64,000 nt of DNA. Origin: Eunapius fragilis (lineage: Eukaryota; Porifera; Demospongiae; Spongillida; Spongillidae). Where the stretch lies: contig OY811989.1 of NCBI GenBank assembly GCA_963681505.1, positions 1,064,577-1,128,576 of the forward strand, read 5' to 3'. Positions 14,093 to 26,536 of this stretch are shown here, piece after piece; the stretch's first letter is position 1, and every line of letters starts with the position of its first letter. Under the pieces are notes generated by a model. The model had not been told where the DNA came from. It did not search any database and was given only the letters and a program-made list of their open reading frames with translations. The position numbers were made by a program, and so were the translations under genes.

Positions 14093-14309
14093 AATATGGA
14101 GCGCCAAATGCGCCAAAATTCATCAAATTTATTCGCATGGTTCCGCAATGTCATTCGTATGGTTGCAACTACATCATCAACTGTTTTTGACAATCGTGGT
14201 CTCTCGTTTTTCAATCGCATCGACCGTTTCCTTCATTCGTAGGGACATAAATTTCAATCGCATCGACCACTTTTGACAATCGTACTGTTCACTCGACATC
14301 GATGGTCAA

Positions 14310-14480
14310 CACTTATCAATCGATGCTTTTGAACCATCGATCGATGCTACTAAACCATCGATCGATGCGACTGAACCATCGATCGATGCGATTGGACCAT
14401 CGATCGATGCTATTGGACCATCGATCGATGCTATTAAACCATCGATCGATGCGATCACAATCGATCGATGCGAATATGCG
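14310..14480 (+). repeat. ATCGAT minisatellite in P2 left TIR
   Basis: About 8 tandem units of 21 bp, each centred on the 12-bp perfect palindrome CATCGATCGATG plus a variable 9-bp linker such as CGATTGGAC. Because the palindrome reads the same on both strands, the array is open in several frames. Those repetitive peptides are artefacts. Confidence 0.9.
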
Positions 14481-16074
14481 ATTGGACCGTCGATGTAATT
14501 CTGCATGGCCCTGTTAGTCTCGTACCCAGACCTACTTTACATTAAAATGCTATTACCATTTCTTGTTGTTTGAATTACATGAATTGGACGCTCCCTAGAC
14601 TGCTATTGCTGTGCATCTGTTTTGAAGTGGCTTGTTATTGGTTGTTTTTCACCCCTGCAAGGTGTTTTTTCCTATGGTTTTTCTGCAGAAGGAGTTTTTT
14701 CAGTGTGTTATGTATTTGATTTGGCCAGTTGCTGTGTCTGTCTGTGCGCTGTGTGTGTGCTGTTGTAGCGGCGTGCACAATTGATGGTAACCAATGTTAG
14801 TCAATAGTCATCTTGCATGGTATGGGCGGGAGCCTTGCAAACCTTTACAATCCCTGCGGATTATGCCTGTTTAGCATAGTTATGCGCGATCTTGTGTGCA
14901 CATTGTATCTACAGTACTTTACAATGATAAAATGTATTATACAATTAAGGCTAAGGTTTCTAAAATGTGCGTGCATCTCAATTGGAGCTCGGCGTATAGA
15001 CGTTGGCATGTGTTTATCGATGGAGCGGGTGGTCACTGTATAGGAGACCATCTATCCGTGATTATGATTTTATCTAGAGATCGTCTCTCTTCATACTTGA
15101 TGCTGCTGCTGCATTTATTGATAACCTACAATGCTAGCTAACACAAGGTCAATATTATGTGTAAACTGTGGCTTAATTGTTTTTACGTACTTCAGCGGCT
15201 TCTGTATACATGTTTGTTGTCAATTTGGTCTTTAATGGTGGAGGGCAAGAGTATAAGTGCATGATTGATGTTGTGAAGCTATATAGGTGCAATATCTCAG
15301 AATCGAAGCGTGATTTTTTTATTCGTTTCTTTTGCATAATGAAATGCGACGAAGTAAAATGATATTGTTTTTATTTATTGATAGGATGATGCACAGAATT
15401 AAATTCTAAGTGTTACACTATGCGAGTAATAATTTTTTGTGTAGCGTAGTAATTGTTACATAACAATGATGAACGTGCTTTTGTATAAGGATTGTATCCA
15501 TGTATAGCTTGTTTGCATTGACTCTCAAAAATTATAATAGTCTATGAGACGTAATGCATCCATTATGACAATGTAATAGCTTAAGGGTTTTGCAAGGCGT
15601 GCGTGAAACGTTTAATAAAATTTATGATGCAAGATTCATGCATAAAAGGAGGATACAAGGAATAACAGAAAATATACATTCATTATGCATCACAGACCAC
15701 AATTTTTTTACGCAAACCTATGAGGCTGAAACAATGTGCTAAAACAATAATATTATTAAAAATAATGACCAAAAACGAAGGAAGGGCAATCTTAAACTAC
15801 TACCTGTTCATGTAGTGCAATGTCACATCACAGGCTAAAGATGGCAGGATATTAAAAGCCACTAAATATAATGTCTGCCCCTTATGTGAGTATGTGTGGT
15901 GTGCGGATTAAAGCTATTAGCCATTCATACTAAAGATATTTCCGTCAATTTTCATAGGTGCTACAAAACGACTACCTAGCACATACCATAACATGTCTGC
16001 CATCATGGTCAAACTGTATCAGGAGAACTTTGTATCCAGCTGTGTTGGGGCAGGTAGATGAAGATGAGAGTAGG

Positions 16075-16275
16075 AAGAAGAGAAGGTTAAGAGAATAGGG
16101 GAGGGGGAAAAGAAAAAGAAGGTGGGGACGAGGGGAAGGAGATAATAAGGGGAGAGGAGGGAATGGAGATAGGAGAGAAGAGTGAAGGGAGAAGAGAATG
16201 GAGATAGGAGAGAGGGGGAGACTGAGGAGGGGAGAAGAGACGGTGAAGAGATGAAGGGAAGGGAGAAACAAAAAA
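16075..16275 (+). repeat. Purine-rich tract in P2 left TIR
   Basis: About 200 bp of almost pure A and G on the plus strand (GGAGA, GAAG and GGGAG words). The mirror tract is at about 19,180-19,395, with further copies at 24,530-24,745 and 27,665-27,920 in P3. Serine/proline/leucine open frames on the pyrimidine strand are compositional artefacts. Confidence 0.85.
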
Positions 16276-16975
16276 AAAGACAGGATGGACTGATGGAGGG
16301 GATAGCTTGCATAACATCATACCTGTAGATGTACAGCACCCCCTCAGCATCATATCCATGTCACATGGCACACACAAACTTACACATCCATGCACCCAAC
16401 CCACATTTCTCCAACACCATCCTGGCTGGATGGTCCTCTTATCCATGTCCACTAAAAAAATATTGGCCAGAACAGCTAACATCTGGCAGACGCAAAATTA
16501 AATAAGTACATGCAAAGCACATTCCCGGGAGCAGCAGTGCATGTGACCATGTCAAGAACAAAGCTGCATGCCTCATTGGAAGCTGCTGGTGTTAGTTCCA
16601 AGAATGTTCTATCATGGGAGAGATATGATACCAGCAGAGCCTGAAAGAGCAGCACCTGATTTTTTCTGGTGGAAATCGTTTAAAGAACGATGTCCTTAAT
16701 TCTGTAATACATTGTCATAAAATAACCTCACATATGCTGTTGAGTCTAGTTGCTCAAAAAAGTACTAAGGCTTTTCATGCATGCTATGATTTACATCATC
16801 TGATCAATTATGCAAAAAAAAACAGCTACAATAATCAGAGAGTGAAATTAGCTGGTCTTAGTTACTCTTCATGGAAAAAAGCCTGCCCTTACAATGAATT
16901 AATGGTGTTAACATCAAGGACATTTTATTCATGAAAAAAACTACATGAATATACTAAAACACAATACAGTTGATT

Positions 16976-18060
16976 TCACTGACAAGCATAAACAAATCCT
17001 CTAGTTGTAGTGTAAAATGAAACTCTATGATCACTACAGTCTTGCATTGGATCTACAGCTCCCTTCAAATCAATAATTTGCTGATAAGAGAGTGGACAAG
17101 CGGTATCCAGCAAATCAACATTGTCATTAACTTTGGCCACACAAGGACCTGACCAATCGATTCCATACCGATCATCAATTTCATTTCCCAGTGCACCATT
17201 TACAACATTCATATCAGCATTAAGCTTTGCCATTCCAGAGTTGATATGGAGTCATATTGTTTTCACTACAAAGCTGTGATGGCTATAGCTTTCACGAAAA
17301 ATATCCAATTGATGCTGAATATGACAGGTATATACATAGCGTAGGCTATAGATGACCTTTTCATTAGCAGGATCCAGCAAACTGGCATCTTTAAAAGCAT
17401 AAAACAGATTATAAAAGAAAGATATGCAGCCAGCAAACACATCCCTCTACAATTGCTCTATTCGTTGAGTATGTACACTCCTTCCAGTGATACCGCTTCC
17501 ATGCCCAGGTCCACAACTTGGATGACTTAACATGTATTCAGACACCCAAACATTTTCACCTCCTTTATCACACCTCACACGTGATGGAAGGCCAAAGGAA
17601 GCAACTGCACCAAGGAAGTGTTTCAATACCGTGCCTGAAGTGTTATTTGTAGATGCTTTCAAACACACAGGCAGCCTAGAGAACCCATCAATGCCACCAT
17701 GAATAACTATACGCCACCTGATAAGTTTATGGTGCCCATGAATATGCCACAAGAAGCTGTTTGGCATAGGGACTGAATACACTCTTCGATGAAGTGCTCT
17801 CCTGAAATGACTCCTAACTCCCCTTGGATCAACTGCTGGAAGACTATTTCTAACATGACAATGACACATAATCCCATTAGCCGCAAATAACCATGAAAGC
17901 TTCTTTCACCACAGTTAGGATGATGGGTGACAAAATGATGGGCAATGTGATTCAACTGCACATCACTAATGTCAGTAAAGCCAGCTTCTTCTTCAATGCC
18001 ACATTGACGATTTCTTCTCCTGATGGTAGTAGATGTGGCCACCACTTGTACACAAGGCAT
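16976..18060 (-). pseudogene. P2 DDE integrase pseudogene
   Basis: Minus-strand remnant of a transposase with an rve-type integrase core. Recognisable blocks in order: an HH/C-like N-terminal part (about 18,000-17,870), the first catalytic-aspartate block (WHIHGHHKL, with His replacing Asp at 17,738-17,740), GGIDGFSR, the second aspartate block ([11 protein letters not shown]), and the glutamate block (TQRIE). It is broken in three ways. The conserved Trp after TQRIEQL is an in-frame TAG at 17,447-17,449. A short NNMTPYQLWN block lies in another frame near 17,240-17,262, implying paired frameshifts. The first catalytic Asp is lost. Downstream, SFFYNLFYAFKDASLLDP and the C-terminal block ending at 16,976 remain readable. 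It is unlikely to make active enzyme. Confidence 0.75.
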
Positions 18061-18536
18061 GGTGGCCCTCAGATGTGGTCACCACATGTACTCAAGGCAT
18101 CTTGGCACTCAGATGAGGTCAACACATGTACGCAAGGCATGGTGGCACTCAGATGTGGCCACCACTTGTACTCAAGGCATGGTGGCCCTCAGGTTTGGTC
18201 ACCATTTGTACTCAAGGCATGGTGGCATTCAGATGTGAATGCCACCATGCCTTGAGTGCAAGTGGTGGCCACATCTGAGGGCCACCATGCCTTGAGTACA
18301 AGTGGTGACCACATCTGAGGGCCATCATGCCTTGTGTACAAGTGGTGGTCACATCTGAGTGCCACCATGCCTTGCGTACAAGTGGTGGTCACATCTGAGT
18401 GCCACCATGCCTTGCGTACATGTGGTGACCACTGCTTCAGTGCCACCATACCTTGAGTACAAGTGGCGACCACATCTGAGGGCCACCATGCCTTGGGTTC
18501 AAGTGGTGACCACTGCTGAGTGCCTCCATGCCTTGT
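18000..18536. repeat. P2 core minisatellite with central inversion
   Basis: Repeats of about 40 bp built on GGTGGCACTCAGATGTGGCC and CACTTGTACTCAAGGCAT. Unit orientation flips at about 18,240, so the left half reads forward and the right half reads as its reverse complement. This array is the exact centre of the P2 palindrome. Open frames on both strands (repeated GHHLYSRHGG-like peptides) follow from the repeat and are not genes. Confidence 0.85.
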
Positions 18537-21439
18537 ACTGTATTGTGTTTTAGTATATTCATGTAGTTTTTTTCATGAATAAAATGTCCTTGATATTAAC
18601 ACATTGTAAGGGCAGGCTTTTTTCCACGAAGAGTAACTCAGACCAGCTAATTTCATTCTCTTATTACTTGTACCTGTTTTTTTTGCATACTTGATCCGAT
18701 GATGTAAATCATAGGATGCATGAAAAACCTTAGTACCTTTTTGAGCAACTAGACTCAACAGCGGTTATTTTATGACAATGTATTACAGAATTATTGACAT
18801 CGTTCTTTAAACGATTTCCACCAGAGAAAATCAGGTGCAGCTCTTTCAGGCTCTGCTGGTATTATATCTCTCCCATGACAGAGCATTTTTGGAACTAACA
18901 GCAACAGCTTCCAATGAGGCATGCAGCTTTGTTCTTGACATGGCCACATGCAATGTACTTTGCATGTACTTATTTAATTTTGCGTCTGCCAGATGTTAGC
19001 TGTTTTTGGCCAATTTTTTTTTAGTGGACATGGATCCCGCCAGGATGGTGTTGGAGTAATGTGGGTTGGGTGCATGGATGTGTAAGTTTGTGTGTGCCAT
19101 GTGACATGGATATGTTGCTGAGGGGGTGCTGTACATCTACAGGTAGGATGTTATGCAAGCTATCCTCTCCATCAGTCCATCCTGTCTTTTTTGTTTCTTC
19201 CTTCCCTTCATCTCTTTACCATCTCTTCTCCCCTCCTCAGTCTCTCCCTCTCTCTTATCTCCATTCTCCTTCACTCTTCTCTCCTATCTCCATTCCCTCC
19301 TCTCCCCTTATAATCTCCTTCCCCTCGTCCCCACCTTCTTTTCCTTTTCCCCCTCCCCTATTCTCTTAACCTTCTTTTCTTCCTACTCTTATCTTCATCT
19401 ACCTGCCCCAACACAGCTGGATACAAAGTTCTCCTGATACAGTTTGACCATGATGGCAGACATGTTATGGTATGTGCTAGGTAGTTGTTTCTTAGCACCT
19501 ATGAAAATTGACGGAAATATCTTTAGTATGAATGGCTAATAGCTTTAATTCGCACACCACACATACTCACATAAGGGGCAGACATTATATTTAGTGGCTT
19601 TTAATATCCTGCCATCTTTAGCCTGTGATGTGACATTGCACTACATGAACAGGTAGTACTTTAAGGTTGCCCTTCCTTTGTTTTCGTTTTTTTTTTTTAC
19701 TCTCTTACACCAACAAATAACTTCTACATATGGCCATTATTTTTTATGATATTACAGAGTAAGCGTTGTTTTAGCACATTGTTTCAGCCTCATAGGTTTG
19801 CATAAAAAATTGTGGTCTGTGATGTATAATGAGTGTATATTTTCTGTTAATTTTTGTATCCTCTTTTGCTGCACATGAATCTTGCATCAATAATTTTATT
19901 AAACGTTTCGTGCATGCCTTGCAAAACCCATAAGCTATTACATTGTCATAATGGATGCATTACCTCACATGGACTATTATAATTTTTAAGATTCAATGCG
20001 AACAAGCTATACATGGATACAATCCTTATACATAAGCACGTTCATCATTGTTATTAAAGAATGTAACAATTACTACGCTACACAAAAAATTATTACTCGC
20101 ATAGTGTAACACTTAGAATTTAATTCTGTGCATCATCCTAAAAACAATATACCATTTTACTTCATCGCATTTCATTATGCAAAAGAAACGAAAAAAAAAT
20201 CATGCTTCGATTCTGAGATATTGCACCTATATAGCTTCACAACATCAATCATGCACTTATACTCTTGCCCTCCACCGTTAGAGACCAAATTGACAATAAA
20301 CATGTTTACAGAAGCCGCTGAAGTACGTAAAAACAATTAAGCCACAGTTTACACATAATATTGACCTTGTGTTAGCTAGCATTGTAGGTTATCAATAAAT
20401 GCAGCAGCAGCATCAAGTATGAAGAGAGACGATCTCTAGATAAAATCATAATCACGGATAGATGGTCTCCTATATAGTGACCACCCGTTCCAGCGATAAA
20501 CACATGCCAACGTCTATACGCCGAGCTCCAATTGAGATGCACGCACATTTTAGAAACCTTAGCCTTAATTGTATAATACATTTTATCATTGTAAAGTACT
20601 GTAGATACAATGTGCACACAAGATCACGCATAACTATGCTAAACAGGCATAATCCGCAGGGATTGTAAAGGTTTGCAAGGCTCCCGCCCATACCATGCAA
20701 GATGACCATTGACTAATATTGGTTACCATCAATTGTGCACGCCGCTACAACAGCACACACACAGCGCACAGACAGACACAGCAACTGGCCAAATCAAATA
20801 CATAATACACTGAAAAAACTCCTTCTGCAGAAAAACCATAGGAAAAAACACCTTGCAGGGGTGAAAAACAACCAATAACAAGCCACTTCAAAACAGATGC
20901 ACAGCAATAGCAGTCTAGGGAGCGTCCAATTCATGTAATTCAAACAACAAGAAATGGTAATAGCATTTTAATGTAAAGTAGGTCTGGGTACGAGACTAAC
21001 CGGGCCATGCAGAATTACATCGACAGTCCAATCGCATATTCGCATCGATCGATGGTGATCGCATCGATCGATGGTTTAATAGCATCGATCGATGGTCCAA
21101 TCGCATCGATCGATGGTCCAATAGCATCGATCGATGGTTCAGTCGCATCGATCGATGGTTCAGTAGCATCGATCAATGGTTCAGTAGCATCGATCGATGG
21201 TTCAAAAGCATCGATTGATAAGTGTTGACCATCGATGTCGAGTGAACAGTACGATTGTCAAAAGTGGTCGATGCGATTGAAATTTATGTCCCTACGAATG
21301 AAGGAAACGGTCGATGCGATTGAAAAACGAGAGACCGCGATTGTCAAAAACAGTTGATGATGTAGTTGCAACCATACGAATGACATTGCGGAACCATGCG
21401 AATAAATTTGATGAATTTTGGCGCATTTGGCGCTCCATA
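18537..21439 (-). repeat. P2 right terminal inverted repeat
   Basis: Reverse-complement partner of 14,095-16,970, with the pyrimidine tract at 19,180-19,395 and the ATCGAT array at about 21,030-21,220 (about 9 units). It ends at TTTGGCGCTCCATA. Length agrees with the left TIR to within 30 bp. Confidence 0.85.
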
Positions 21440-21705
21440 GATCAATGTGTGATTGATCGATCGCCATCGATCAATCAGCCATCGATACTCGATGCATCGA
21501 TAGTCGATGCATCGATCATCGATGCATCGATCATCGATCCACCTATCATCGATGGTCAATAGCTGTCGATCGATGGTCAAAAGCTGTCGATGGTCAAAAG
21601 TTGTCGATGGTCGAAAGCTGTCGATCGATGATCAAAAGCTGTCGATTGATGTCGATCGATGATCAAAAGCAGTCGATAAATTTATCACTCATTTATGACT
21701 CATTT
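21440..21705. other. ATCGAT/AAAAGCTGTC spacer between P2 and P3
   Basis: About 266 bp separating the two transposon copies, made of irregular GATGCATCGAT, CATCGATC and GTCAAAAGCTGTCGA repeats. The same kind of sequence lies outside the other ends (9,799-9,990 and 14,041-14,092), so it may be either true outer element sequence or the preferred target. No gene. Confidence 0.6.
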
Positions 21706-21929
21706 TATGGAGCGCCAAATGCGCCAAAATTCATCAAATTTATTCGCATGGTTCCGCAATGTCATTCGTATGGTTACAACTACATCATCAACTGTTTTTG
21801 ACAATCGCGGTCTCTCGTTTTTCAATCGCATCGACCGTTTCCTTCATTCGTAGGGACATAAATTTCAATCGCATCGACCACTTTTGACAACCGTACTGTT
21901 CACTCGACATCGATGGTCAACACTTATCA

Positions 21930-22290
21930 ATCGATGCTTTTGAACCATCGATCGATGCTACTAAGCCATCGATCGATGCGACTGAACCATCGATCGATGC
22001 GACTGAACCATCGATCGATGCGATTGGACCATCGATCGATGCGATTGGACCATCCATCGATGCGATTGGACCATCGATCGATGCGATTGGACCATCGATC
22101 GATGCGATTGGACCATCGATCGATGCGATTGGACCATCGATCGATGCGATTGGACCATCGATCGATGCGATTGGACCATCGATCGATGCGATTGGACCAT
22201 CGATCGATGCGATTGGACCATCGATCGATGCGATTGGACCATCGATCGATGCTATTAAACCATCGATCGATGCGAATATGCGATTGGACC
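21930..22290 (+). repeat. Longest ATCGAT minisatellite (P3)
   Basis: About 16-17 units of 21 bp, CATCGATCGATG plus a linker that is mostly CGATTGGAC. The middle units are almost identical, pointing to recent unit duplication compared with the 8-9 units of the three sister arrays. The repetitive frame of about 144 codons through it is not a gene. Confidence 0.9.
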
Positions 22291-23356
22291 GTCGATGTAA
22301 TTCTGCATGGCCCTGTTAGTCTCGTACCCAGACCTACTTTACATTAAAATGCTATTACCATTTCTTGTTGTTTGAATTACATGAATTGGACGCTCCCTAG
22401 ACTGCTATTGCTGTGCATCTGTTTTGAAGTGGCTTGTTATTGGTTGTTTTTCACCCCTGCAAGATGTTTTTTCCTATGGTTTTTCTGCAGAAGGAGTTTT
22501 TTCAGTGTGTTATGTATTTGATTTGGCCAGTTGCTGTGTCTGTCTGTGCGCTGTGTGTGTGCTGTTGTAGCGGCGTGCACAATTGATGGTAACCAATGTT
22601 AGTCAATAGTCATCTTGCATGGTATGGGCGGGAGCCTTGCAAACCTTTACAATCCCTGCGGATTATGCCTGTTTAGCATAGTTATGCGTGATCTTGTGTG
22701 CACATTGTATCTACAGTACTTTACAATGATAAAATGTATTATACAATTAAGGCTAAGGTTTCTAAAATGTGCGTGCATCTCATTTGAAGCTCGGCGTATA
22801 GACGTTGGCATGTGTTTATCGATGGAGCGGGAGGTCACTGTATAGGAGACCATCTATCCGTGATTATGGTTTTATCTAGAGATCATCTCTCCTCATACTT
22901 GATGCTGCATTTATTGATAACCTACAATGCTAGCTAACACAAGGTCAATATTATGTGTAAACTGTGGCTTAATTGTTTTTACGTACTTCAGCGGCTTCTG
23001 TATACATGTTTGTTGTCAATTTGGTCTTTAATGGTGGAGGGCAAGAGTATAAGTGCATGATTGATGTTGTGAAGCTATATTGGTGCAATATCTCAGAATC
23101 GAAGCGTGATTTTTTTATTCGTTTCTTTTGCATAATGAAATGCGACGAAGTAAAATGATATTGTTTTATTTATTGATAGGATGATGCACAGAATTAAACT
23201 CTAAGTGTTACACTATGCGAGTAATAATTTTTTGTGTAGCGTAGTAATTGTTACATAACAATGATGAACGTGCTTATGTATAAGGATTGTATCCATGTAT
23301 AGTTTGTTTGCATTGACTCTTAAAAATTATAATAGTCTATGAGACGTAATGCATCC

Positions 23357-23642
23357 ACAAGTAAATAAAAACATTCTCTACGAGAAAGTTGGTGGGATAT
23401 AGGATTTGATTATGACATTGGTGGTGTAAAAAGCAAGGAAACAAGGTCTTATCAGAAGGGAAAATGTCATAGTCCTATATTTAGCACATTTCTAGGGCAT
23501 GTGTTGTTTGTGTGCTAAATATAGGACTATGACATTTTCCCTTCTGATAAGACCTTGTTTCCTTGCTTTTTACACCACCAATGTCATAATCAAATCCTAT
23601 ATCCCACCAACTTTCTCGTAGAGAATGTTTTTATTTACTTGT
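23357..23642. mobile_element. Foldback MITE with 131-bp arms
   Basis: Arms 23,357-23,487 and 23,512-23,642 are essentially perfect inverted repeats around a 24-nt loop. The termini are ACAAGTAAATAAAAAC and its complement. A transcript would fold into one long hairpin. Decayed relatives occur at 8,961-9,013 and 12,224-12,330. It is non-coding. Confidence 0.85.
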
Positions 23643-24033
23643 TTTCTTAATTTTTTTTCATATATTATATAAAAGCGAGTCCTCCAGCCGATTCTGAAGC
23701 TATTGGTGAAATTTTCATCGCTTAGAAATGTTCCTGTCCTGAGTTATGCGTTGCCAAGAAGAAGGAGAAGAATAAGAAGAAGAATGAGAAGACGACCCGC
23801 CCCTTGTTCCGAGACTGGGTACGAGGACGGGCAGTACACTCTTGTTCTCAAGAACCACGCGGTTCAGCGACATGAAACAAAAACGAAACTACTCATTTTT
23901 GACTTCTAGATCGATTGCTAAAACAAGCTACACGATCCGATCGTCGGGAGTGTTGTTACAGACGGGTCGCGTTTTTTTAATGACTTCATAGTCGTGGTCA
24001 AATCCTATATGGAAGTTTCTAACGAAACTTCCG
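23357..24033. mobile_element. 677-bp nested insertion in P3
   Basis: Absent from the matching P2 site (GTAATGCATCC joined to ATTATGACAATG near 15,560). It holds a 286-bp foldback MITE at its left and about 390 bp of other sequence, including a 68-codon frame with a run of arginines (23,703-23,909) that I do not recognise. The right end reads AACGAAACTTCCG. No target duplication is obvious, so this may be two successive insertions. Confidence 0.7.
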
Positions 24034-25450
24034 ATTATGACAATGTAATAGCTTAAGGGTTTTGCAAGGCGTGCGTGAAACGTTTAATAAAATTTATGAT
24101 GCAAGATTCATGTGCAGCAAAGGAGGATACAAGGAATAACAGAAAATATACATTCATTATGCATCACAGACCACAATTTTTTACGCAAACCTATGAGGCT
24201 GAAACAATGTGCTAAAACAATAATATTATTAAAAATAATGACCAAAAACGAAGGAAGGGCAATCTTAAAGTACTACCTGTTCATGTAGTGCAATGTCACA
24301 TCACAGGCTAATGATGGCAGGATATTAAAAGCCACTAAATATAATGTCTGCCCCTTATGTGAGTATGTGTAGTGGGCGGATTAAAGCTATTAGCCATTCA
24401 TACTAAAGATATTTCCGTCAATTTTTCATAGGTGCTACAAAACAACTACCTAGCACATACCATAACATGTCTGCCATCACGGTCAAACTGTATCAGGAGA
24501 ACTTTGTATCCAGCTGTGTGGGGCGGGTAGATGAAGATGAGAGTAAGAAGAAGAGTAGGTTAAGAGAATAGGGGAGGGGGAAAAGAAAAAGAAGGTGGGG
24601 ACGAGGGGAAGGAGATAATAAGGAGAGAGGAGGGAATGGAGATAGGAGAGAAGAGTGAAGGGAGAAGAGAATGGAGATAGGAGAGAGGGGGAGACTGAGG
24701 AGGGGAGAAGAGACGGTGAAGAGATGAAGGGAAGGGAGAAACAAAAAAAAAGACAGGATGGGCTGATGGGAGGGGATAGCTTGCATAGCATCCTACCTGT
24801 AGATGTACAGCACCCCCCTCAGCATCATATCCATGTCACATGGCACACACAAACTTACACATCCATGCACCCAACCCACATTTCTCCAACACCATTCTGG
24901 CTGGATGGTCCTCTTATCCATGTCCACTAAAAAAATATTGGCCAGAACAGCTAACATCTGGCAGATGCAAAATTAAATAAGTACATGCAAAGCACATTCC
25001 CGGGAGCAGCAGTGCATGTGACCATGTCATGAACAAAGCTGCATGCCTCATTGGAGGCTGCTGGTGTTAGTTCCAAGACTGTTCTATCATGGGAGAGATA
25101 TGATACCAGCAGAGCCTGAAAGAGCAGCACCTGATTTTCTCTGGTGGAAATCGTTTAAAGAACGATGTCCTTAATTCTGTAATACATTGTCATAAAATAA
25201 CCTCACATATGCTGTTGAGTCTAGTTGCTCAAAAAAGTACTAAGGCTTTTCATGCATGCTATGATTTACATCATCTGATCAATTATGCAAAAAAAAACAG
25301 GTACAATAATCAGAGAATGAAATTAGCTGGTCTTAGTTACTCTTCATGGAAAAAAGCCTGCCCGTACAATGAATTAATGGTGTTAACATCAAGGACATTT
25401 TATTCATGAAAAAAACTACATGAATATACTAAAACACAATACAGTTGATT

Positions 25451-26536
25451 TCACTGACAAGCATAAACAAATCCTCTAGTTGTAGTGTAAAATGAAACTC
25501 TATGATCACTACAGTCTTGCATTGGATCTACAGCTCCCTTCAAATCAATCATTTGCTGATAAGAGAGTGGACAAGCGGTATCCAGCAAATCAACATTGTC
25601 ATTAACTTTGGCCACACAAGGACCTGACCAATCGATTCCATACCGATCATCAATTTCATTTCCCAGTGCACCATTTACAACATTCATATCAGCATTAAGC
25701 TTTGCCATTCCAGAGTTGATATGTAGTCATATTGTTTTCACTACAAAGCTGTGATGGCTATAGCTTTCACGAAAAATATCCAATTGATGCTGAATATGAC
25801 AGGTGTATACATAGTGTAGGCTATAGATGACCTTTTCATTAGCAGGATCCAGCAAACTGGCATCTTCAAAAGCATAAAACAGATTATAAAAGAAAGATAT
25901 GCAGCCAGCAAACACATCCCTCTACAATTGCTCTATTCGTTGAGTATGTACACTCCTTCCAGTGATGCCGCTTCCATGCCCAGGTCCACAACTTGGATGA
26001 CTTAACATGTATTCAGACACCCAAACATTTTCACCTCCTTTATCACACCTCACACGTGATGGAAAGCCAAAGGAAGCAACTGCACCAAGGAAGTGTTTCA
26101 ATACCGTGCCTGAAGTGTTATTTGTAGATGCTTTCAAACACACAGGCAGCCTAGAGAACCCATCAATGCCACCATGAATAACTATACGCCACCTGATAAG
26201 TTTATGGTGCCCATCAATATGCCACAAGCTGTTTGGCATAGGGACTGAATACACTCTTCGATGAAGTGCTCTCCTGAAACGACTCCTAACTCCCCTTGGA
26301 TCAACTGCTTGAAGACTATTTCTAACACGACAATGTAGGACACGTAATCCCATTAGCCACAAGTAACCATGAAAGAATCTTTCACCACAGTTAGGATGAT
26401 GGATGACAAAATGATGGGCAATGTGATTCAACTGCACATCACTAATGTCAGTAAGGCCAGCTTCTTCAATGCCATATTGACAAATTCTTCTCCTGATGGT
26501 AGTAGAAGCATGGTGGCACTCAGATGTGGTCACCAT
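25451..26536 (-). pseudogene. P3 DDE integrase pseudogene
   Basis: Second copy of the integrase remnant, better preserved than the P2 copy. The first catalytic block here reads WHIDGHHKL with the aspartate intact (codon at 26,213-26,215). [19 protein letters not shown] and TQRIE follow in one frame, with 36 residues between the second Asp and the Glu. The Trp codon after TQRIEQL is the same TAG as in P2 (25,922-25,924), and the paired frameshift near the NNMT(T/P)YQLWN block is also shared. The C-terminal block ends at 25,451. Known relatives continue TQRIERLWRDVF, which makes the stop a clear lesion. Confidence 0.75.

Larger units (their letters stand above)
14095..16970 (+). repeat. P2 left terminal inverted repeat
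   Basis: Order from the outer end: TATGGAGCGCC terminus, ATCGAT minisatellite (14,310-14,480), a GT-rich block, AT-rich sequence with short accidental frames, a GGAGA-rich purine tract (16,075-16,275), then the inner boundary at ACAATACAGT. It matches the reverse complement of 18,537-21,439 throughout, and the P3 left TIR in direct orientation. Confidence 0.85.
14095..21439. mobile_element. P2: long-TIR DNA transposon with integrase
   Basis: A 7.3-kb element with outer termini TATGGAGCGCC and its complement. Left TIR 14,095-16,970 (2,876 bp) and right TIR 18,537-21,439 (2,903 bp) are near-perfect inverted copies. The 1.57-kb core (16,971-18,536) holds a degenerate DDE integrase gene on the minus strand and a 40-bp-class minisatellite. 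Each TIR contains an ATCGAT minisatellite, a purine/pyrimidine-biased tract and AT-rich unique sequence. The integrase belongs to the rve-like family seen in eukaryotic cut-and-paste elements; assignment to a named superfamily (Ginger-like or IS3EU-like) is a guess. Confidence 0.8.
21706..25445 (+). repeat. P3 left terminal inverted repeat
   Basis: Direct counterpart of 14,095-16,970 in P2, interrupted after GTAATGCATCC by the 677-bp insertion and resuming at 24,034. It includes the longest ATCGAT minisatellite in the window and the purine tract at 24,530-24,745. Confidence 0.8.

Noticed and set aside
15972-16482. Ser/Pro/Leu-rich frames, also seen at 19,061-19,437, 24,483-24,791 and 27,563-27,970
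   Set aside because: They follow the purine/pyrimidine tract of the TIRs, overlap in two or three frames each, and have no conserved domain.
16976-18060. Integrase remnant as a retroviral or LTR-retrotransposon pol gene
   Set aside because: No LTRs, protease, reverse transcriptase or RNase H nearby; the gene lies inside terminal inverted repeats of a DNA transposon.
21913-22347. 144-codon frame with repeated MRLDHRS-type peptide
   Set aside because: Produced by the 21-bp CATCGATCGATG minisatellite inside a transposon TIR; the palindromic unit opens frames on both strands.
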